From Ensifer adhaerens (GTDB taxonomy: Bacteria; Pseudomonadota; Alphaproteobacteria; Rhizobiales; Rhizobiaceae), in assembly GCF_013283195.1 (NCBI RefSeq), contig NZ_JABEKT010000001.1:372001-436000 (forward strand): a stretch of 64,000 nt of DNA. Reading direction: 5' to 3'. Positions 9,823 to 20,505 of the stretch are shown here, piece after piece (the stretch's first letter is position 1; each line of letters opens with the position of its first letter). The position numbers and the translations under genes are program-made. The notes below the pieces were generated by a model. That model did no database searches and was not told the DNA's origin. It saw nothing but the letters and a program-made list of their open reading frames with translations.

Positions 9823-10464
9823 TCACTGAGTTCTTCGCGAAAGATTTGCGATCTCGAGCACGACAGAATCTGGCTCGACAATGCTTGGATGTTTTACCAG
9901 ATCAAAGTCGTAGCGGCCAACGGCTTTGTCGATCTCCCGCTGGTAATCCCGCCCTTTATGGAAGTAAGCGACTGTTTTGCCGCTCTCGGCCATCATCCAG
10001 GGTGACGAATAGTCAAGCAACAGGCTGAGGTCGGCCAGCGCACGTGCCGAAATCGCGTCACATTTTGGAGCAACGGAGCTCGCGTCTTCGATTCGAATCG
10101 GATGAACGGAACCCCGTGCACCCGTTTCCATCAGCGCGACGCGCAAGAACGCAGCTTTCTTGTTGTTGCTCTCGATCAGATGCACCCAGCCGTCGGAGAA
10201 TTCGGAAAGATAGATGGCCGTAATGACACCGGGAAATCCGCCACCACTGCCAAGATCGACCCAGGTCTTCGGACTGGGCGACAGTTGCACCAACTGAAGG
10301 CTATCGACGATATGGCGACGCCAGAGATCTTCGAGGGTGGAAGGGGCAATGAGATTGATGGACTTCGCCCATTTCTGGAACAGCGCAGCGAAGTGCTCTA
10401 GTCGTTCATTCGTTTCACGTGAAACACGCAGTCCGTTCAAGCCAGCGAAAGGACTCGTTTTCAT
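9823..10464 (-). CDS. rsmG: 16S rRNA (guanine-N7) methyltransferase RsmG
   Basis: A 213-residue SAM-dependent methyltransferase (formerly GidB) that modifies G527 of 16S rRNA. The SAM site is [14 protein letters not shown] around residue 70; [21 protein letters not shown] is the family signature just before it. The ATG at 10464 overlaps the mnmG stop (ATGA), so an upstream start at 10518 is unlikely. Residues near 14-20 (RVSRETNE) are written by a full GTTTCACGTGAAAC parS, so this coding sequence also serves as a centromere element. Confidence 0.95.
   Translation of the reverse strand: MKTSPFAGLNGLRVSRETNERLEHFAALFQKWAKSINLIAPSTLEDLWRRHIVDSLQLVQLSPSPKTWVDLGSGGGFPGVITAIYLSEFSDGWVHLIESNNKKAAFLRVALMETGARGSVHPIRIEDASSVAPKCDAISARALADLSLLLDYSSPWMMAESGKTVAYFHKGRDYQREIDKAVGRYDFDLVKHPSIVEPDSVVLEIANLSRRTQ
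10412..10425. other. parS site (perfect 14-bp palindrome) inside rsmG
   Basis: GTTTCACGTGAAAC, all 14 core bases, with C before and A after (15 of 16 to TGTTTCACGTGAAACA). It lies in the 5' part of rsmG, about 1.4 kb upstream of the parB start. This is the ParB nucleation sequence of alphaproteobacterial chromosomes. Confidence 0.9.
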
Positions 10465-12344
10465 TGCGCACTTACCTTCTCGTCTCGCACCGCAGAGCGG
10501 TTTACCCGTTTCAACCAAGCCAGTATCAACGACGCCGCGGCCGGGGTCATCCCGTCGACCTTGAGCGCTTGCGCCAGATTTCGCGGCGCCTGCGTCGTCA
10601 ACTTCTGCTTCAGTTCATTCGATAGACCAGCGAGGGCCGCAAAGTCAAAATCAGCAGGAATGACCATCGTCTCCTCGCGGCGGATACCGGCAATATCCGA
10701 GGCCTGGCGATCCATGTAGACGGCGTAGGCCGCGTCGATCTCGAGCGGCTCTACCACCGCACGCGGAATATCTTGCAGCTCGGGCCATAGAGATAGCAAG
10801 GCATCGATTGTCTGGTCGGGGTAGGAGAGGATCTCAAATGCGGTTCGCCGTTGGCCATCCTGGTTCAGCTTGAGGCCATGGCGGTTGCCTTCGGCGGGCG
10901 TGACGGACAATTGCTTGAGCAATGCCCGTCCGCTGTCGAACTGCGCTTTCCATTCGGCAAAGCGCTCCTTCCGTGCCTCAGAGACACAACCAATCTCGAT
11001 TGCCTTCGGCGTCAGACGCATGTCGGCATTGTCCGCCCGCAGAGACAGACGGTACTCGGCTCGCGACGTGAACATGCGGTAGGGCTCGGTAATCCCCCGA
11101 GAGGTCAGGTCATCAACCATCACGCCGATGTAGGAATCGGTGCGGCTGAAGATGACAGCCTCGCGTCCCATCGCCGCTTTCGCTGCACTCAAGCCGGCGA
11201 CCAGGCCTTGAGCGCCAGCCTCCTCATAACCGGTAGTGCCATTGATCTGGCCAGCGAGGAACAGACCCGGCATCTTGCGCACAGCCAGCGTCGCATCCAG
11301 TTCGCGCGGATCAACATGATCATACTCGATTGCATAACCCGGTTGCAGGATCGACACTGCTTCAAGACCAGGGATTGTTCGGATGAACGCGTCCTGGACA
11401 TCTGCCGGCAGGGAGGTTGATATGCCGTTTGGGTAGACCGTGTCGTCATCCAAGCCTTCCGGCTCGAGGAAGATCTGATGGCCGTCCCGCTCACCAAAGC
11501 GAACGATCTTGTCTTCGATCGAAGGACAATAGCGCGGACCAACCCCTTCGATTTGCCCGGAGTACATCGCCGACTTGCCGATATTGTCGGCGATGATCTT
11601 GTGCGTCGCATCAGTCGTGCGCGTTACGCCACAATCGATCTGCCGGTTGGTGATCCGATCGGTCATGAACGAGAAGGGCACAGGATCCTCGTCTGGCCCC
11701 TGACGGCCGACGCGGTCCCAATCAATCGTCTTGCCGTCCAAGCGTGCTGGGGTCCCGGTCTTCAATCGTCCCAGGCGAAGACCATAACGCGCCAGGGTGG
11801 CGGAGAGACCAAGTGATGGCTCTTCACCGACACGGCCAGCCGGTATCTTTTGATCGCCAATATGGATCAGCCCTTTCAGAAAGGTACCTGTCGTCAGCAC
11901 CACACCAGTGGCCCCGAAGGAACGACCATCCTTCATGACAACCCCGGTTATCTTTCCGTCCTGCTCTATGAGATCGAAGGCGTCGCCTTCGATCACGCTG
12001 AGGTTCTCAGTGGCGGCAATCTCGCGCTGCATCGCTTCGCGATAGAGCTTGCGGTCGGCCTGGGTGCGTGGGCCACGAACAGCCGGTCCCTTGCGACGAT
12101 TGAGCAGGCGGAACTGGATGCCGGCAGCATCGGCGATCCGTCCCATGAGACCGTCAAGGGCATCGATCTCGCGCACGAGATGCCCCTTGCCGAGCCCGCC
12201 GATCGCGGGGTTGCAGGACATCACGCCGATCGTTGACGCCTTGTGTGTGATCAGAGCGGTACGTGCTCCAAGACGCGCGGAAGCGGCTGCAGCCTCGCAG
12301 CCTGCGTGACCACCACCTATGACGATGACGTCAAAATGGACCAT
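10461..12344 (-). CDS. mnmG: tRNA uridine-5-carboxymethylaminomethyl modification enzyme MnmG
   Basis: A 627-residue FAD protein (GidA) that works with MnmE to build cmnm5U at the wobble base of some tRNAs. It starts [18 protein letters not shown], a dinucleotide-binding fold; family signatures are [19 protein letters not shown]-like (here [13 protein letters not shown]) near residue 45, [11 protein letters not shown] near 270 and [20 protein letters not shown] near 370. The C-terminal helical domain ends in a tRNA-binding part. It lies between rsmG (4-base overlap) and mnmE, the usual mnmE-mnmG-rsmG-parA-parB order. Confidence 0.97.
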   Translation of the reverse strand: MVHFDVIVIGGGHAGCEAAAASARLGARTALITHKASTIGVMSCNPAIGGLGKGHLVREIDALDGLMGRIADAAGIQFRLLNRRKGPAVRGPRTQADRKLYREAMQREIAATENLSVIEGDAFDLIEQDGKITGVVMKDGRSFGATGVVLTTGTFLKGLIHIGDQKIPAGRVGEEPSLGLSATLARYGLRLGRLKTGTPARLDGKTIDWDRVGRQGPDEDPVPFSFMTDRITNRQIDCGVTRTTDATHKIIADNIGKSAMYSGQIEGVGPRYCPSIEDKIVRFGERDGHQIFLEPEGLDDDTVYPNGISTSLPADVQDAFIRTIPGLEAVSILQPGYAIEYDHVDPRELDATLAVRKMPGLFLAGQINGTTGYEEAGAQGLVAGLSAAKAAMGREAVIFSRTDSYIGVMVDDLTSRGITEPYRMFTSRAEYRLSLRADNADMRLTPKAIEIGCVSEARKERFAEWKAQFDSGRALLKQLSVTPAEGNRHGLKLNQDGQRRTAFEILSYPDQTIDALLSLWPELQDIPRAVVEPLEIDAAYAVYMDRQASDIAGIRREETMVIPADFDFAALAGLSNELKQKLTTQAPRNLAQALKVDGMTPAAASLILAWLKRVNRSAVRDEKVSAQ

Positions 12345-12383
12345 TGTTGCTATCTCCGATCAAACGCATTCCGGGTTCGAATC

Positions 12384-12397
12384 GTTTCACGTGAAAC
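12384..12397. other. parS site (perfect 14-bp palindrome) between mnmE and mnmG
   Basis: GTTTCACGTGAAAC in the 95-base gap upstream of mnmG; its 16-base context (C before, A after) is the same as that of the rsmG copy. Being intergenic, it is not constrained by a protein, so it is a strong candidate for a main ParB loading site. Confidence 0.9.
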
Positions 12398-12439
12398 ACG
12401 TCTCATGACTCGCTAGCGTTGCATTGTTTTAGTCAAGCG

Positions 12440-13765
12440 TCATTTACCGATACAGAATTCGGAAAATATCACATCCAACAGGTTTTCGACATCCACCCGC
12501 CCGGTAATGCGGCCGATCGCATCACCAGCGACGCGAAGCAGCTCCGCACGTATATCCAATCCGTGCTGGTCGAGTGTCAGGCTGTCCGATAGCGCGATAC
12601 TGGCCTGGCGCAGGGCATCCACGTGCCTGCGCCGCGAGGGGATGGAAAGCGCCGTAACACCAGATAAATCAGGGAGATAGCTGGCAATCACACGCAAGAG
12701 CTGGTCCATCCCCGCCCCGGTCCTGGTCGAAATCGCGACATCGGCACCAACAAAGCCATCGCCGTCTTCTCTGTCGGACTTCGTTGCAACCTTCAATACC
12801 GGAATCTTGGCGAGATCGAGTTCCTGCAGGGTATCAAAGCCCGTTTTCGTTTCCGACAGGAGAAGAACCAGATCGGCGCGCGAGATCACGTCACGGGCAC
12901 GACGAATGCCCTCGCGCTCGACCGTCTCGTCAGTCTCGCGCAGGCCGGCCGTGTCGAACAACTTGACGGAGAATCCGGCTAAGGAAAGATCGACCGAAAG
13001 CACGTCACGCGTGGTGCCGGCAATTTCGGTGACGATCGCGATATCACGTTTCGCCAGTGCATTAAGCAAACTGGATTTGCCGGCATTGGGTTCGCCGGCA
13101 ATGACGATCTTCAGGCCGTCGCGAATGATCTCTCCAACCGGAGCCTGGGCGATATGAGCGTCGATTTCATCGCGCAGCCGTTCCATGTCGCTCCAGATCC
13201 GCTCACTGACCGAGCCTGGGACATCTTCCTCGTCAGCAAAATCGAGCTCCGCTTCGATCATCGCCCGCGCATGGATCAGGCGCTTCGCCCAGCTATCATA
13301 GACCTCCGACTGACCCCCTTCGGAATGCTCGAGCGCCAGACGGCGCTGCATCTCCGTCTCAGCAACAATGAGGTCCGACAGACCCTCGATCTCGACAAGA
13401 TCCATCTTGCCGTTCTGGAAAGCACGCCGTGAAAACTCTCCAGCCTCCGCGTGACGCAAGCCATCGAAGCCGGACAATTCGTGCAACAGCATTTGAACGA
13501 CGGCACGGCTACCATGGACCTGCAGTTCAGCGCAGTCCTCGCCGGTAAAGGAGGCCGGGCCTCTGAAATAGACAACGAGGCCGCTGTCGATCGTCAAACC
13601 GTTGCGGGAACGAATCGGTTTCAATGAAGCAACGCGCGGTTCCGGAACGGCGCCGCACAGCGACCCGACGACGTCGATCGTCCTCGGTCCACTGATGCGG
13701 ATGACCGCCACGCCTGCCGGCAACGCCCCGCTGGAAAGCGCGTAAATCGTATCCACGGATGGCAT
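12440..13765 (-). CDS. mnmE: tRNA modification GTPase MnmE
   Basis: A 441-residue GTPase that pairs with MnmG. The N-terminal formyl-tetrahydrofolate-binding domain begins [22 protein letters not shown]. The G domain sits inside the helical domain: G1 [15 protein letters not shown], the G2 region GTTRDV, G3 DTAGLRE and G4 TKSD. The last residues FCIGK give the conserved C-x-G-K cysteine. Start 13765 is chosen because homologues begin at this point; the frame runs upstream to 13897 without similarity. Confidence 0.96.
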   Translation of the reverse strand: MPSVDTIYALSSGALPAGVAVIRISGPRTIDVVGSLCGAVPEPRVASLKPIRSRNGLTIDSGLVVYFRGPASFTGEDCAELQVHGSRAVVQMLLHELSGFDGLRHAEAGEFSRRAFQNGKMDLVEIEGLSDLIVAETEMQRRLALEHSEGGQSEVYDSWAKRLIHARAMIEAELDFADEEDVPGSVSERIWSDMERLRDEIDAHIAQAPVGEIIRDGLKIVIAGEPNAGKSSLLNALAKRDIAIVTEIAGTTRDVLSVDLSLAGFSVKLFDTAGLRETDETVEREGIRRARDVISRADLVLLLSETKTGFDTLQELDLAKIPVLKVATKSDREDGDGFVGADVAISTRTGAGMDQLLRVIASYLPDLSGVTALSIPSRRRHVDALRQASIALSDSLTLDQHGLDIRAELLRVAGDAIGRITGRVDVENLLDVIFSEFCIGK

Positions 13766-13975
13766 TGTTATCACCTGGGCCCGAATGAGACTGATCGCTC
13801 TGCGCACGCCCGGCTCTGGAATTGAGTTCAGGCGCGTTTTTCTGACCCCTCTTTGTCGGTTGCGGGATGAGACGCGACAATCGGCGTTTCCCGGCAAGCG
13901 CAGAGGTTAAGAGCGGTTGGGAGCTTATGCCGAATAGTCAGGGAAAGATCAAGTCTGAGGCTGCTCGGCGATTGT

Positions 13976-13989
13976 GTTTCACGTGAATC
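13976..13989. other. Degenerate parS site upstream of mnmE
   Basis: GTTTCACGTGAATC, 13 of 14 core bases; with T before and A after it matches TGTTTCACGTGAAACA at 15 of 16. Intergenic, 3.6 kb from the presumed origin. Confidence 0.65.
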
Positions 13990-14113
13990 ACCAAACACGA
14001 CGAATGCTCATCTCAGGGAGAGCAGCTCGAAATTCGTTGCGACCACGAATCGAAAAGCAGTCGTCAAGAACTTCAGTCAGAGAATCCGGCTAATGAAATA
14101 ACGGATAGAAATG

Positions 14114-14142
14114 AAAAGACCGGGCATTCATCTTGCCCGGTC
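14114..14142 (-). terminator. Intrinsic terminator of rho
   Basis: GACCGGGCA (14118-14126) pairs with TGCCCGGTC (14134-14142) around a 7-base loop. On the minus strand the stem is followed by TTTT, so it ends transcription coming from rho, whose stop is at 14171. Confidence 0.8.
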
Positions 14143-14170
14143 TCAATCTTGGTAAGGTGGCCTGACCGTA

Positions 14171-15436
14171 TCAGGTGTTCATCGAGTCGAAGAAGTCGCC
14201 GTTGTTCTTCGTCTGCTTCAGCTTGTCGATAAGGAACTCGATGGCGTCTGTCGTGCCCATCGGAGCCAGAATCCGGCGAAGAACAAAGATCTTCTGCAGA
14301 TCCTGGCGCGGAACCAGCAGGTCTTCCTTACGCGTTCCGGACTTGAGGATGTCCATCGCCGGGAAGATGCGCTTGTCGGCGACCTTGCGGTCGAGCACGA
14401 TTTCCGAGTTGCCGGTACCCTTGAACTCTTCGAAGATGACTTCGTCCATGCGGCTGCCGGTGTCGATCAGCGCGGTCGCGATAATCGTCAGCGATCCGCC
14501 TTCTTCGATGTTGCGCGCAGCACCGAAGAAACGCTTCGGGCGCTGCAGGGCGTTGGCATCGACACCACCGGTCAAAACCTTGCCCGATGACGGAACAACG
14601 GTGTTGTAGGCGCGACCGAGGCGGGTGATGCTGTCGAGCAGGATGACGACGTCACGGCCATGTTCGACCAGCCGCTTCGCCTTTTCGATCACCATTTCGG
14701 CAACCTGAACGTGGCGCGTCGCCGGCTCGTCGAAGGTGGAGGAGACAACTTCGCCCTTAACCGAGCGCTGCATGTCGGTCACTTCTTCCGGACGCTCGTC
14801 GATCAAAAGAACGATCAGATAACATTCCGGATGGTTGGCGGTGATCGAGTGGGCGATGTTCTGCAGAAGAACCGTCTTACCGGTGCGCGGCGGAGCGACG
14901 ATCAGACCGCGCTGGCCCTTGCCGAGCGGGGCGACCAGGTCGATCACCCGGGCAGACAGATCCTTCGAGGTCGGGATCTCGAGTTCCATCTTGAAACGCT
15001 CGTTCGGATAGAGCGGCGTCAGGTTGTCGAAGTGAACCTTGTGACGGATCTTTTCCGGATCGTCGAAATTGATGGTGTTGACCTTGAGCAGCGCGAAGTA
15101 GCGTTCGCCTTCCTTCGGTCCGCGGATCGGTCCCTCGACCGTGTCGCCGGTCTTCAGCGAGAAGCGGCGGATCTGGGAGGGCGAGATGTAGATATCATCA
15201 GGGCCGGGAAGATAGTTGGCATTGGCAGAACGCAGAAAGCCGAAACCGTCCTGCAGAACCTCGACGACGCCTTCACCGATGATTTCGATATCCTGGGCCG
15301 CGAGCATCTTGAGGATGGCGAACATCAGCTCCTGCTTGCGCATGGTGCTGGCGTTTTCCACCTCGAGCTCTTCGGCGAAGGCCAGAAGATCAGTCGGCGT
15401 CTTGTTCTTAAGTTCTTGTAGCTTCATTTCAGCCAT
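14171..15436 (-). CDS. rho: Transcription termination factor Rho
   Basis: A 421-residue hexameric RNA-dependent ATPase. It has the N-terminal Rho domain ([19 protein letters not shown]), an RNA-binding cold-shock-like domain with [28 protein letters not shown] split over residues 65-95, Walker [16 protein letters not shown] near 180 and Walker [17 protein letters not shown] near 260. Length is standard, with no inserted disordered segment. Start 15436 gives [11 protein letters not shown] as in relatives. Confidence 0.97.
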   Translation of the reverse strand: MAEMKLQELKNKTPTDLLAFAEELEVENASTMRKQELMFAILKMLAAQDIEIIGEGVVEVLQDGFGFLRSANANYLPGPDDIYISPSQIRRFSLKTGDTVEGPIRGPKEGERYFALLKVNTINFDDPEKIRHKVHFDNLTPLYPNERFKMELEIPTSKDLSARVIDLVAPLGKGQRGLIVAPPRTGKTVLLQNIAHSITANHPECYLIVLLIDERPEEVTDMQRSVKGEVVSSTFDEPATRHVQVAEMVIEKAKRLVEHGRDVVILLDSITRLGRAYNTVVPSSGKVLTGGVDANALQRPKRFFGAARNIEEGGSLTIIATALIDTGSRMDEVIFEEFKGTGNSEIVLDRKVADKRIFPAMDILKSGTRKEDLLVPRQDLQKIFVLRRILAPMGTTDAIEFLIDKLKQTKNNGDFFDSMNT

Positions 15437-15555
15437 GAAGGATCCATGTTTCGTACGGGAATGGGAAGACGGCGTGTTTTCTGAAGGGAGCTGCGGCAGG
15501 GGGGCAGGCTCTGGTCTTTGTCACAAGCCATGAAGAGGAGATGGCAGAAAATAGC

Positions 15556-15569
15556 GATTCACGTGAAAC
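15556..15569. other. Degenerate parS site upstream of rho
   Basis: GATTCACGTGAAAC, 13 of 14 core bases, in the gap between hemJ and rho. Flanking bases fit less well than at the other copies. Confidence 0.55.
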
Positions 15570-15626
15570 GCCGCAAGGGGTTGTCGAAAATTAGCGAGAA
15601 CTCTTACAATTAGCAATCGATAAAAT

Positions 15627-16166
15627 TCAAAACGGCTTCACCACGACCATGATAACGATCAGAATCATCAGCAGCGTCGGGGCCTCGTTCATCAAGCGCC
15701 AGTAGCGTGCAGTGCGGCGGTTCTCATCCCGCTGGAAGGCCCGTACCGCCCGACTGAAGCGCACATGCACCACAGTCAGCATCACCACGAACAGGAGTTT
15801 GGCGTGAAGCCAGCCGCCCTGAAAACCATAGACGCTCCAGGCGAGGTAAAGCCCGAGCACCCAGGAAATCATCATCGCCGGGTTCATGATGACCTTCAGC
15901 AGACGCTGCTCCATCATCTTGAAGGTCTCGGACTGTTCGGAGCCTGGCGCTGCATCGGTGTGGTAGATGAACAGCCTCGGCATGTAGAGCAGCGCTGCCA
16001 TCCACGACATCACTGCAATCACATGCAGCGCCTTGATCCAGAGGTAGAGGCTCTCCGGCTGCCAGACGAAAAGCCCGACGAGCAGCGCGGCAAAACCGCC
16101 AAGCGCAATCATCGCCCTCAGCCGCGCCCTGTTTCCGGGAGCACTATCCGTCTGGCGTTCGCTCAT
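15627..16166 (-). CDS. hemJ: Protoporphyrinogen oxidase HemJ
   Basis: A 179-residue membrane protein of the HemJ (formerly UPF0093) family, which oxidises protoporphyrinogen IX to protoporphyrin IX. Four or five hydrophobic helices are visible, starting ALGGFAALLVGLFVW. The haem-ligand histidine is in WIKALHVIAVMSWMAALLYMPRLFIYH, given here as WIKALHVIAVMSWM then YMPRLFIYH, and a later conserved patch is KLLFVVMLTVVH. The ATG at 16166 shares one base with the hemE stop (TGATG), and hemE feeds the same pathway, so the two are surely cotranscribed. Confidence 0.93.
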   Translation of the reverse strand: MSERQTDSAPGNRARLRAMIALGGFAALLVGLFVWQPESLYLWIKALHVIAVMSWMAALLYMPRLFIYHTDAAPGSEQSETFKMMEQRLLKVIMNPAMMISWVLGLYLAWSVYGFQGGWLHAKLLFVVMLTVVHVRFSRAVRAFQRDENRRTARYWRLMNEAPTLLMILIVIMVVVKPF

Positions 16167-17197
16167 CAAACTTTCCCGCGAACCCGCGACACCAGCGCCG
16201 AGACGTTTTCCGGATCAGCCTGCGGCGTAATCCCGTGTCCAAGGTTGAAAATCAGCGGCCCATTGCCGAGCGCATCGAGAATACGGTCGATACCCTGATC
16301 GAGCGCAACGCCACCGGAAACGACCCGCATTGGATCGAGATTGCCCTGCACCGGTCCGTCCTTCTGCAAATCGACAGCGAAGGACAAGGGAACGGTCCAA
16401 TCGAGCCCGATGGCATCGGCGCCCGTTTTCTGGCGATACTGCTTCAGGAGGAGCCCTGCGCCCTTGGCAAAGGCGATTATCTTCGCCTGCGGGCGTCGCG
16501 CTCTGACCGACGCAATCATTCGGGCAACGGGCCTGACCGCAAAACGCTCGAATTCCTCCTCACCGAGAACGCCGGCCCAGGAATCGAAAATCTGCACCGC
16601 GTCGGCGCCAGCATCGATCTGCTCGACCAGATAATCGGCGGACACATCGGCGAGGAACGCCAAAAGCCGTTCGAATGCTTCCGGGTTCCGATAGGCGAAC
16701 AGCCGGGCGGGGGCCTGATCCGGCGTTCCATGGCCAGCGATCATGTATGTCGCGACCGTCCAGGGGGCACCACAAAAACCGAGCAGCGTTGTTTCCCTGG
16801 GGAGTTCGGCACGCAACCGCGACACCGTTTCAAACACCGGTTTCAGGTGATTGGAGATACCGTCAGCCTTCAGAGCCTTGATGCCGCCGACATCAATCGG
16901 ATCCATTCTTGGTCCATGACCTTCCTCGAAGCGAACGTTGCGCTTCAGGGCATCCGGGATCACGAGAATATCGGAAAAGAGAATGGCTGCATCAAAGGCA
17001 TAACGTCTGATCGGCTGCAGCGTCACTTCGACGGCCAGTTCCGGCGTGTAACAGAGATCGAGGAAGCTTCCGGCAACGGCGCGCGTTGCCCGATATTCCG
17101 GAAGGTAACGACCGGCCTGGCGCATGAGCCAGATGGGAGGAGGACTGATTGTCTTCCCGTCCAAAACCTCCAGAACTTTCCTTCGTGTCTCGGCCAC
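16166..17197 (-). CDS. hemE: Uroporphyrinogen decarboxylase
   Basis: A 343-residue enzyme that removes four acetate carboxyls from uroporphyrinogen III. The signature [17 protein letters not shown] lies near residue 20, with the catalytic aspartate region [15 protein letters not shown] near 70 and [14 protein letters not shown] further on. I prefer the GTG at 17197 ([16 protein letters not shown]), with GGGAGAG upstream and the usual length; an ATG at 17224 would add nine residues unlike homologues. The gene borders the origin region, as in Caulobacter and many alphaproteobacteria. Confidence 0.95.
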   Translation of the reverse strand: MAETRRKVLEVLDGKTISPPPIWLMRQAGRYLPEYRATRAVAGSFLDLCYTPELAVEVTLQPIRRYAFDAAILFSDILVIPDALKRNVRFEEGHGPRMDPIDVGGIKALKADGISNHLKPVFETVSRLRAELPRETTLLGFCGAPWTVATYMIAGHGTPDQAPARLFAYRNPEAFERLLAFLADVSADYLVEQIDAGADAVQIFDSWAGVLGEEEFERFAVRPVARMIASVRARRPQAKIIAFAKGAGLLLKQYRQKTGADAIGLDWTVPLSFAVDLQKDGPVQGNLDPMRVVSGGVALDQGIDRILDALGNGPLIFNLGHGITPQADPENVSALVSRVRGKV

Positions 17198-17603
17198 GGA
17201 TGGTCTCTCCCAATATATAAACAAAGGTATTTAGACTCTTTCTATTTCTTAGAGTCGGTGGGTATCAAGGATTAAAAGATGACCACACGTCATCCACGAC
17301 GGCCCGATCGGATCAAGGCGGGCGGGAGCCAGCATCGCAGCTGCGGCCGCATTTCGTGGATAAGTGCAAAAAGCCGATGGGAATCAGGCGATTGCCGCGT
17401 TCGAAAAAGCGCGCACAGCTGTGGACAACGAATGGAAACACGTGACACTTTGTCATTGCCATGAGTCTTGTCCACAAGCTCCGCGAAGCTTTCTTCCGCG
17501 CTGGACCAATTGTGAATAAGTCAGAGGTTTTCCCGTCGCCCGAGCCGACGGCGCGTCATCGGCGGTTTTTATCCCGGTTTATCAACAGCACTCGGAGAAT
17601 AGC
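17198..17603. other. oriC: Probable chromosomal replication origin (oriC)
   Basis: The gap between hemE and ppsR is the classical alphaproteobacterial origin locus. Within it five 9-mers differ by one base from the DnaA box TTATCCACA (either strand): 17355-17363, 17420-17428, 17468-17476, 17511-17519 and 17579-17587. An AT-rich stretch lies at about 17205-17280, with a 6-base inverted repeat GACTCT/AGAGTC (17234-17256). Four GANTC sites (17234, 17252, 17381, 17463) are the target of the cell-cycle methylase CcrM. Gene direction flips here: mostly minus to the left, mostly plus to the right. No box is a perfect consensus, and cumulative GC skew was not computed. Confidence 0.8.
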
Positions 17604-18425
17604 GTGGAGAACAAGAAAAACTACTTCCACCTGCATCTGATCTCCGATTCGACAGGGGAGACGCTGATCGCCGCTGGGCGCGCGGCAGCCGCACAATTCC
17701 AGGCGTCGCATGCGCTCGAACACGTCTATCCGCTCATCAGAAATCGCCGGCAGCTGCTGCAGGTTCTCGACGCCATCGATGGCGCGCCCGGCATCGTGCT
17801 CTATACAATCGTCGATCGCGAGCTGGCCGGCATCATCGACCAACGCTGCCGTGAGATGGGGGTGCCATGCGTCTCCGTGCTCGATCCGATCATCGAACTG
17901 TTCCAGTCCTATCTCGGCTCGCCGTCGCGACGCCGTTCCGGCGCGCAGCACGTGATGGACGCCGATTACTTCGCGCGGATCGACGCGTTGAACTTCACCA
18001 TGGATCATGACGACGGTCAGCTGCCGGCCGACTTTGATGACGCCGATGTGGTTTTGATCGGCATCAGCCGAACATCGAAGACGCCGACATCGATCTATCT
18101 GGCCAACCGCGGCATCAAGACGGCCAACATTCCGATCGTCCCAGGCGTGCCGCTTCCCGATCGACTGATGGCGGCCACCAAGCCGCTGGTCGTCGGCCTG
18201 ATCGCGACCGCCGATCGCATTTCGCAGGTTCGCCAACACAGGGTGCTGGGCACCACGCAGGGCTTTCACGGCGATCAGTATACGGATCGGGCGGCGATCG
18301 CCGAGGAGTTGAAATATGCCCGCGCGCTCTGCGCGCGCAACAATTGGCCGCTCATCGACGTGACCCGACGCTCGATCGAGGAAACCGCCGCGGCAATTGT
18401 TGCCCTGCGTCCGCGGCTGCGATAG
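17604..18425 (+). CDS. ppsR: Pyruvate, phosphate dikinase / PEP synthase regulatory protein (DUF299)
   Basis: A 273-residue bifunctional kinase/pyrophosphorylase that switches PEP synthase or pyruvate phosphate dikinase on and off by reversible threonine phosphorylation. The N-terminus [13 protein letters not shown] is a family hallmark, and the P-loop-like region is [20 protein letters not shown], followed by [10 protein letters not shown]. It starts at a GTG (17604) with CGGAGAA upstream. It is the first gene on the right arm of the origin, and its overlap zone with maf is short. The substrate is probably PpdK, which rhizobia use, but the gene is not in the window. Confidence 0.9.
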   Translation: MENKKNYFHLHLISDSTGETLIAAGRAAAAQFQASHALEHVYPLIRNRRQLLQVLDAIDGAPGIVLYTIVDRELAGIIDQRCREMGVPCVSVLDPIIELFQSYLGSPSRRRSGAQHVMDADYFARIDALNFTMDHDDGQLPADFDDADVVLIGISRTSKTPTSIYLANRGIKTANIPIVPGVPLPDRLMAATKPLVVGLIATADRISQVRQHRVLGTTQGFHGDQYTDRAAIAEELKYARALCARNNWPLIDVTRRSIEETAAAIVALRPRLR

Positions 18426-18453
18426 AGCGAATCCGAACAATTCGGGAACTTCG

Positions 18454-19056
18454 ATGATGACACCTTCACTCGTCCTGGCTTCAGCAAGCCCGTTCCGTCG
18501 CGCGCTTCTGGAAAATGCCGGGTTGGTGTTTGCCGCACGCGCTGCCGAGATTGACGAGCGCGCGCTTGAAAAGCCGCTCGAGGAAGAAGGCGCTGCGCCT
18601 GAAGAGGTGGCGATGACGCTCGCCGAAGCCAAGGCAAGAGATGTCGCCGGGCATTTCCCCGGAGCATTGGTGATCGGCTCCGACCAGACCATGTCTCTGG
18701 GCCAAAGGGTCTACCATAAGCCGAAGGACATGGCGGAAGCCGGACAACATCTCCTGTCGCTTTCGGGCAAGACCCATCGTCTGAACAGTGCGGTCGTCCT
18801 CATGCGCGACGACGCGGTTCTCTGGCGCCACGTCTCGTCAGCACAGATGTCCGTGCGCGCGCTGACGCCGGAATTCGTCGATCGCCATCTGCAGCGTGTC
18901 GGCAGCAAGGCCTTGTCCAGCGTCGGCGCCTATCAATTGGAGGGCGAAGGCATCCAGTTGTTCGACAGGATCGACGGCGACTACTTCACCATCCTCGGTC
19001 TTCCGATGCTGCCGCTGCTCGCAAAACTCCGGGAATTGGGAACGATCGATGCGTGA
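18454..19056 (+). CDS. maf: Maf-like nucleotide pyrophosphatase
   Basis: A 200-residue Maf/YceF-type dNTP or NTP pyrophosphatase that clears non-canonical nucleotides. The signature [18 protein letters not shown] is at the start, [10 protein letters not shown] follows, and [18 protein letters not shown] carries the catalytic glutamine/aspartate region. The [21 protein letters not shown] segment near the end is typical. Start 18454 (or 18457, adjacent ATGs) fits; it ends 8 bases inside aroE. Confidence 0.9.
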   Translation: MMTPSLVLASASPFRRALLENAGLVFAARAAEIDERALEKPLEEEGAAPEEVAMTLAEAKARDVAGHFPGALVIGSDQTMSLGQRVYHKPKDMAEAGQHLLSLSGKTHRLNSAVVLMRDDAVLWRHVSSAQMSVRALTPEFVDRHLQRVGSKALSSVGAYQLEGEGIQLFDRIDGDYFTILGLPMLPLLAKLRELGTIDA

Positions 19057-19909
19057 TTCACGTGAAACATTTGTTAACCACGCCTTCGTCACCGGCTACC
19101 CGATCAAGCATTCGAGGTCGCCGCTGATCCATGGTTATTGGCTGAAACAGCTCGGGATAGAGGGCAGCTATCGCGCACATGAAGTGAAGCCGGAAGATTT
19201 TTCCACCTTCATCGCGGAGTTGAAACATGGCACGTCGGGCTTTTGCGGCGGCAACGTCACCATTCCGCACAAGGAGGTTGCCCGTCGTCTGGCAGACCGC
19301 CCCGATGATCTCTGTCTGGAACTCGGCGCTGCCAACACGCTGTGGATCGAAGCCGGAGAAGTTCACGCGACCAATACCGATGGCCGCGGGTTCGTCGCCA
19401 ATCTCGACGAGCGCGCTGATGGTTGGGACCAGTGTTCGACCGCTGTGGTGCTTGGCGCCGGCGGCGCCAGCCGCGCCGTCATCCAGGCCGTGCGCGACCG
19501 GGGCGTCAAGACGATCAATGTCGTCAACCGTACGGTGGCAAGGGCGAAAGAGCTGTCCGACCGTTTTGGATCGACCGTGCACGCCCATCCGATAGAGGCA
19601 TTGGGCGAAGTGATGAGGGGCGCCGGCCTCTTCATCAACGCAACATCGCTCGGCATGGACGGACAGGAAGCGCCGCAGATCGATTTCACCGTCCTGGCGA
19701 GCGGCGCGGTGGTCACCGATATCGTCTATGTCCCGTTGAAGACGCCTTTGCTTCGTCAGGCCGAGCAACAGGGCTTTGCCATCGTCGATGGGCTTGGCAT
19801 GTTGCTGCACCAGGCAGTGCCCGGGTTCGAACTCTGGTTCGGCCGCCGGCCTTTCGTCGATGCCAACCTTCGGCAACTCGTCATTGATGACATGGGGTCG
19901 CACGCATGA
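19049..19909 (+). CDS. aroE: Shikimate dehydrogenase
   Basis: A 286-residue NADP-dependent enzyme that reduces 3-dehydroshikimate on the way to aromatic amino acids. It shows [19 protein letters not shown] (substrate serines), [15 protein letters not shown] with the catalytic lysine, NTDGRGF, and the nucleotide fold [16 protein letters not shown]. The ATG at 19049 overlaps maf by 8 bases. Codons 3-7 (DSRETF) are written by a one-mismatch parS. coaE follows with an ATGA overlap. Confidence 0.95.
   Translation: MRDSRETFVNHAFVTGYPIKHSRSPLIHGYWLKQLGIEGSYRAHEVKPEDFSTFIAELKHGTSGFCGGNVTIPHKEVARRLADRPDDLCLELGAANTLWIEAGEVHATNTDGRGFVANLDERADGWDQCSTAVVLGAGGASRAVIQAVRDRGVKTINVVNRTVARAKELSDRFGSTVHAHPIEALGEVMRGAGLFINATSLGMDGQEAPQIDFTVLASGAVVTDIVYVPLKTPLLRQAEQQGFAIVDGLGMLLHQAVPGFELWFGRRPFVDANLRQLVIDDMGSHA
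19055..19068. other. Degenerate parS site at the maf/aroE junction
   Basis: GATTCACGTGAAAC, 13 of 14 core bases; 15 of 16 in the TGTTTCACGTGAAACA frame. It is the copy on the right arm of the origin, about 1.5 kb from it, and spans the last bases of maf and the first codons of aroE. Confidence 0.6.
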
Positions 19910-20505
19910 TGATCGTTGGCCTGACCGGATCGATCGCCATGGGCAAGTCGACGACGGCGCAGATGTTTCGCGAGTTCGGGGTGCCGGTCAACGATGCCGA
20001 TGAAGTGGTGCATGCGCTTTATCGCGATGAGGCCGTTGCTCCTGTCGAGGCAGCTTTTCCGGGAACAGTGAAGGATGGGGCGATCGATAGGGCCGAGCTG
20101 TCGCGTCAGCTCCTGGCAACACCGGAAAGGCTGCGCGAGCTCGAAAGCATCGTGCACCCACTTGTTCGTCAGAAGGAACGCGAGTTCCTTGACAGGAATG
20201 CCGCCGATAACGTCCCCTTTGTCGTGCTCGATATTCCCCTGTTGTTTGAGACGGGGGCCGAGGCGCGTGTCGATCGGGTGGTCGTCGTCAGCTGCGCACC
20301 CGACCTTCAAAGGGAGCGGGCGATGAAACGTCCAGGGATGACCGAAGAGAAATTTGCCATGATCCTGGCGCGTCAGGTGCCGGACAGCCAGAAGCGCGAA
20401 CGCGCCGACTACATCGTCGATACCAGCCATAGCTTCGACAACACACGCCAACAGGTGAGGGCAGTCGTCGACGATCTCACCAAAAATGGAGCGCTCGATG
20501 CGTGA
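19906..20505 (+). CDS. coaE: Dephospho-CoA kinase
   Basis: A 199-residue P-loop kinase that adds the 3' phosphate in the last step of coenzyme A synthesis. The P-loop region reads [13 protein letters not shown]; the family core [15 protein letters not shown] and [20 protein letters not shown] follow. It starts at 19906, overlapping the aroE stop (ATGA); an adjacent ATG at 19909 is also possible. It overlaps dnaQ at its 3' end by 8 bases. Confidence 0.95.
   Translation: MMIVGLTGSIAMGKSTTAQMFREFGVPVNDADEVVHALYRDEAVAPVEAAFPGTVKDGAIDRAELSRQLLATPERLRELESIVHPLVRQKEREFLDRNAADNVPFVVLDIPLLFETGAEARVDRVVVVSCAPDLQRERAMKRPGMTEEKFAMILARQVPDSQKRERADYIVDTSHSFDNTRQQVRAVVDDLTKNGALDA

Larger units (their letters stand above)
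13766..14170. other. Gap between rho and mnmE: parS-like site and rho terminator
   Basis: These 405 bases hold the mnmE promoter region, a one-mismatch parS (13976-13989) and the intrinsic terminator behind rho (14114-14142). No protein-coding frame here looks real. Confidence 0.5.

Noticed and set aside
17234-17256. GACTCT/AGAGTC inverted repeat as a hemE-side terminator
   Set aside because: The stem is short, has no G-C clamp and lies upstream of hemE; it fits better as part of the origin with its two GANTC sites.
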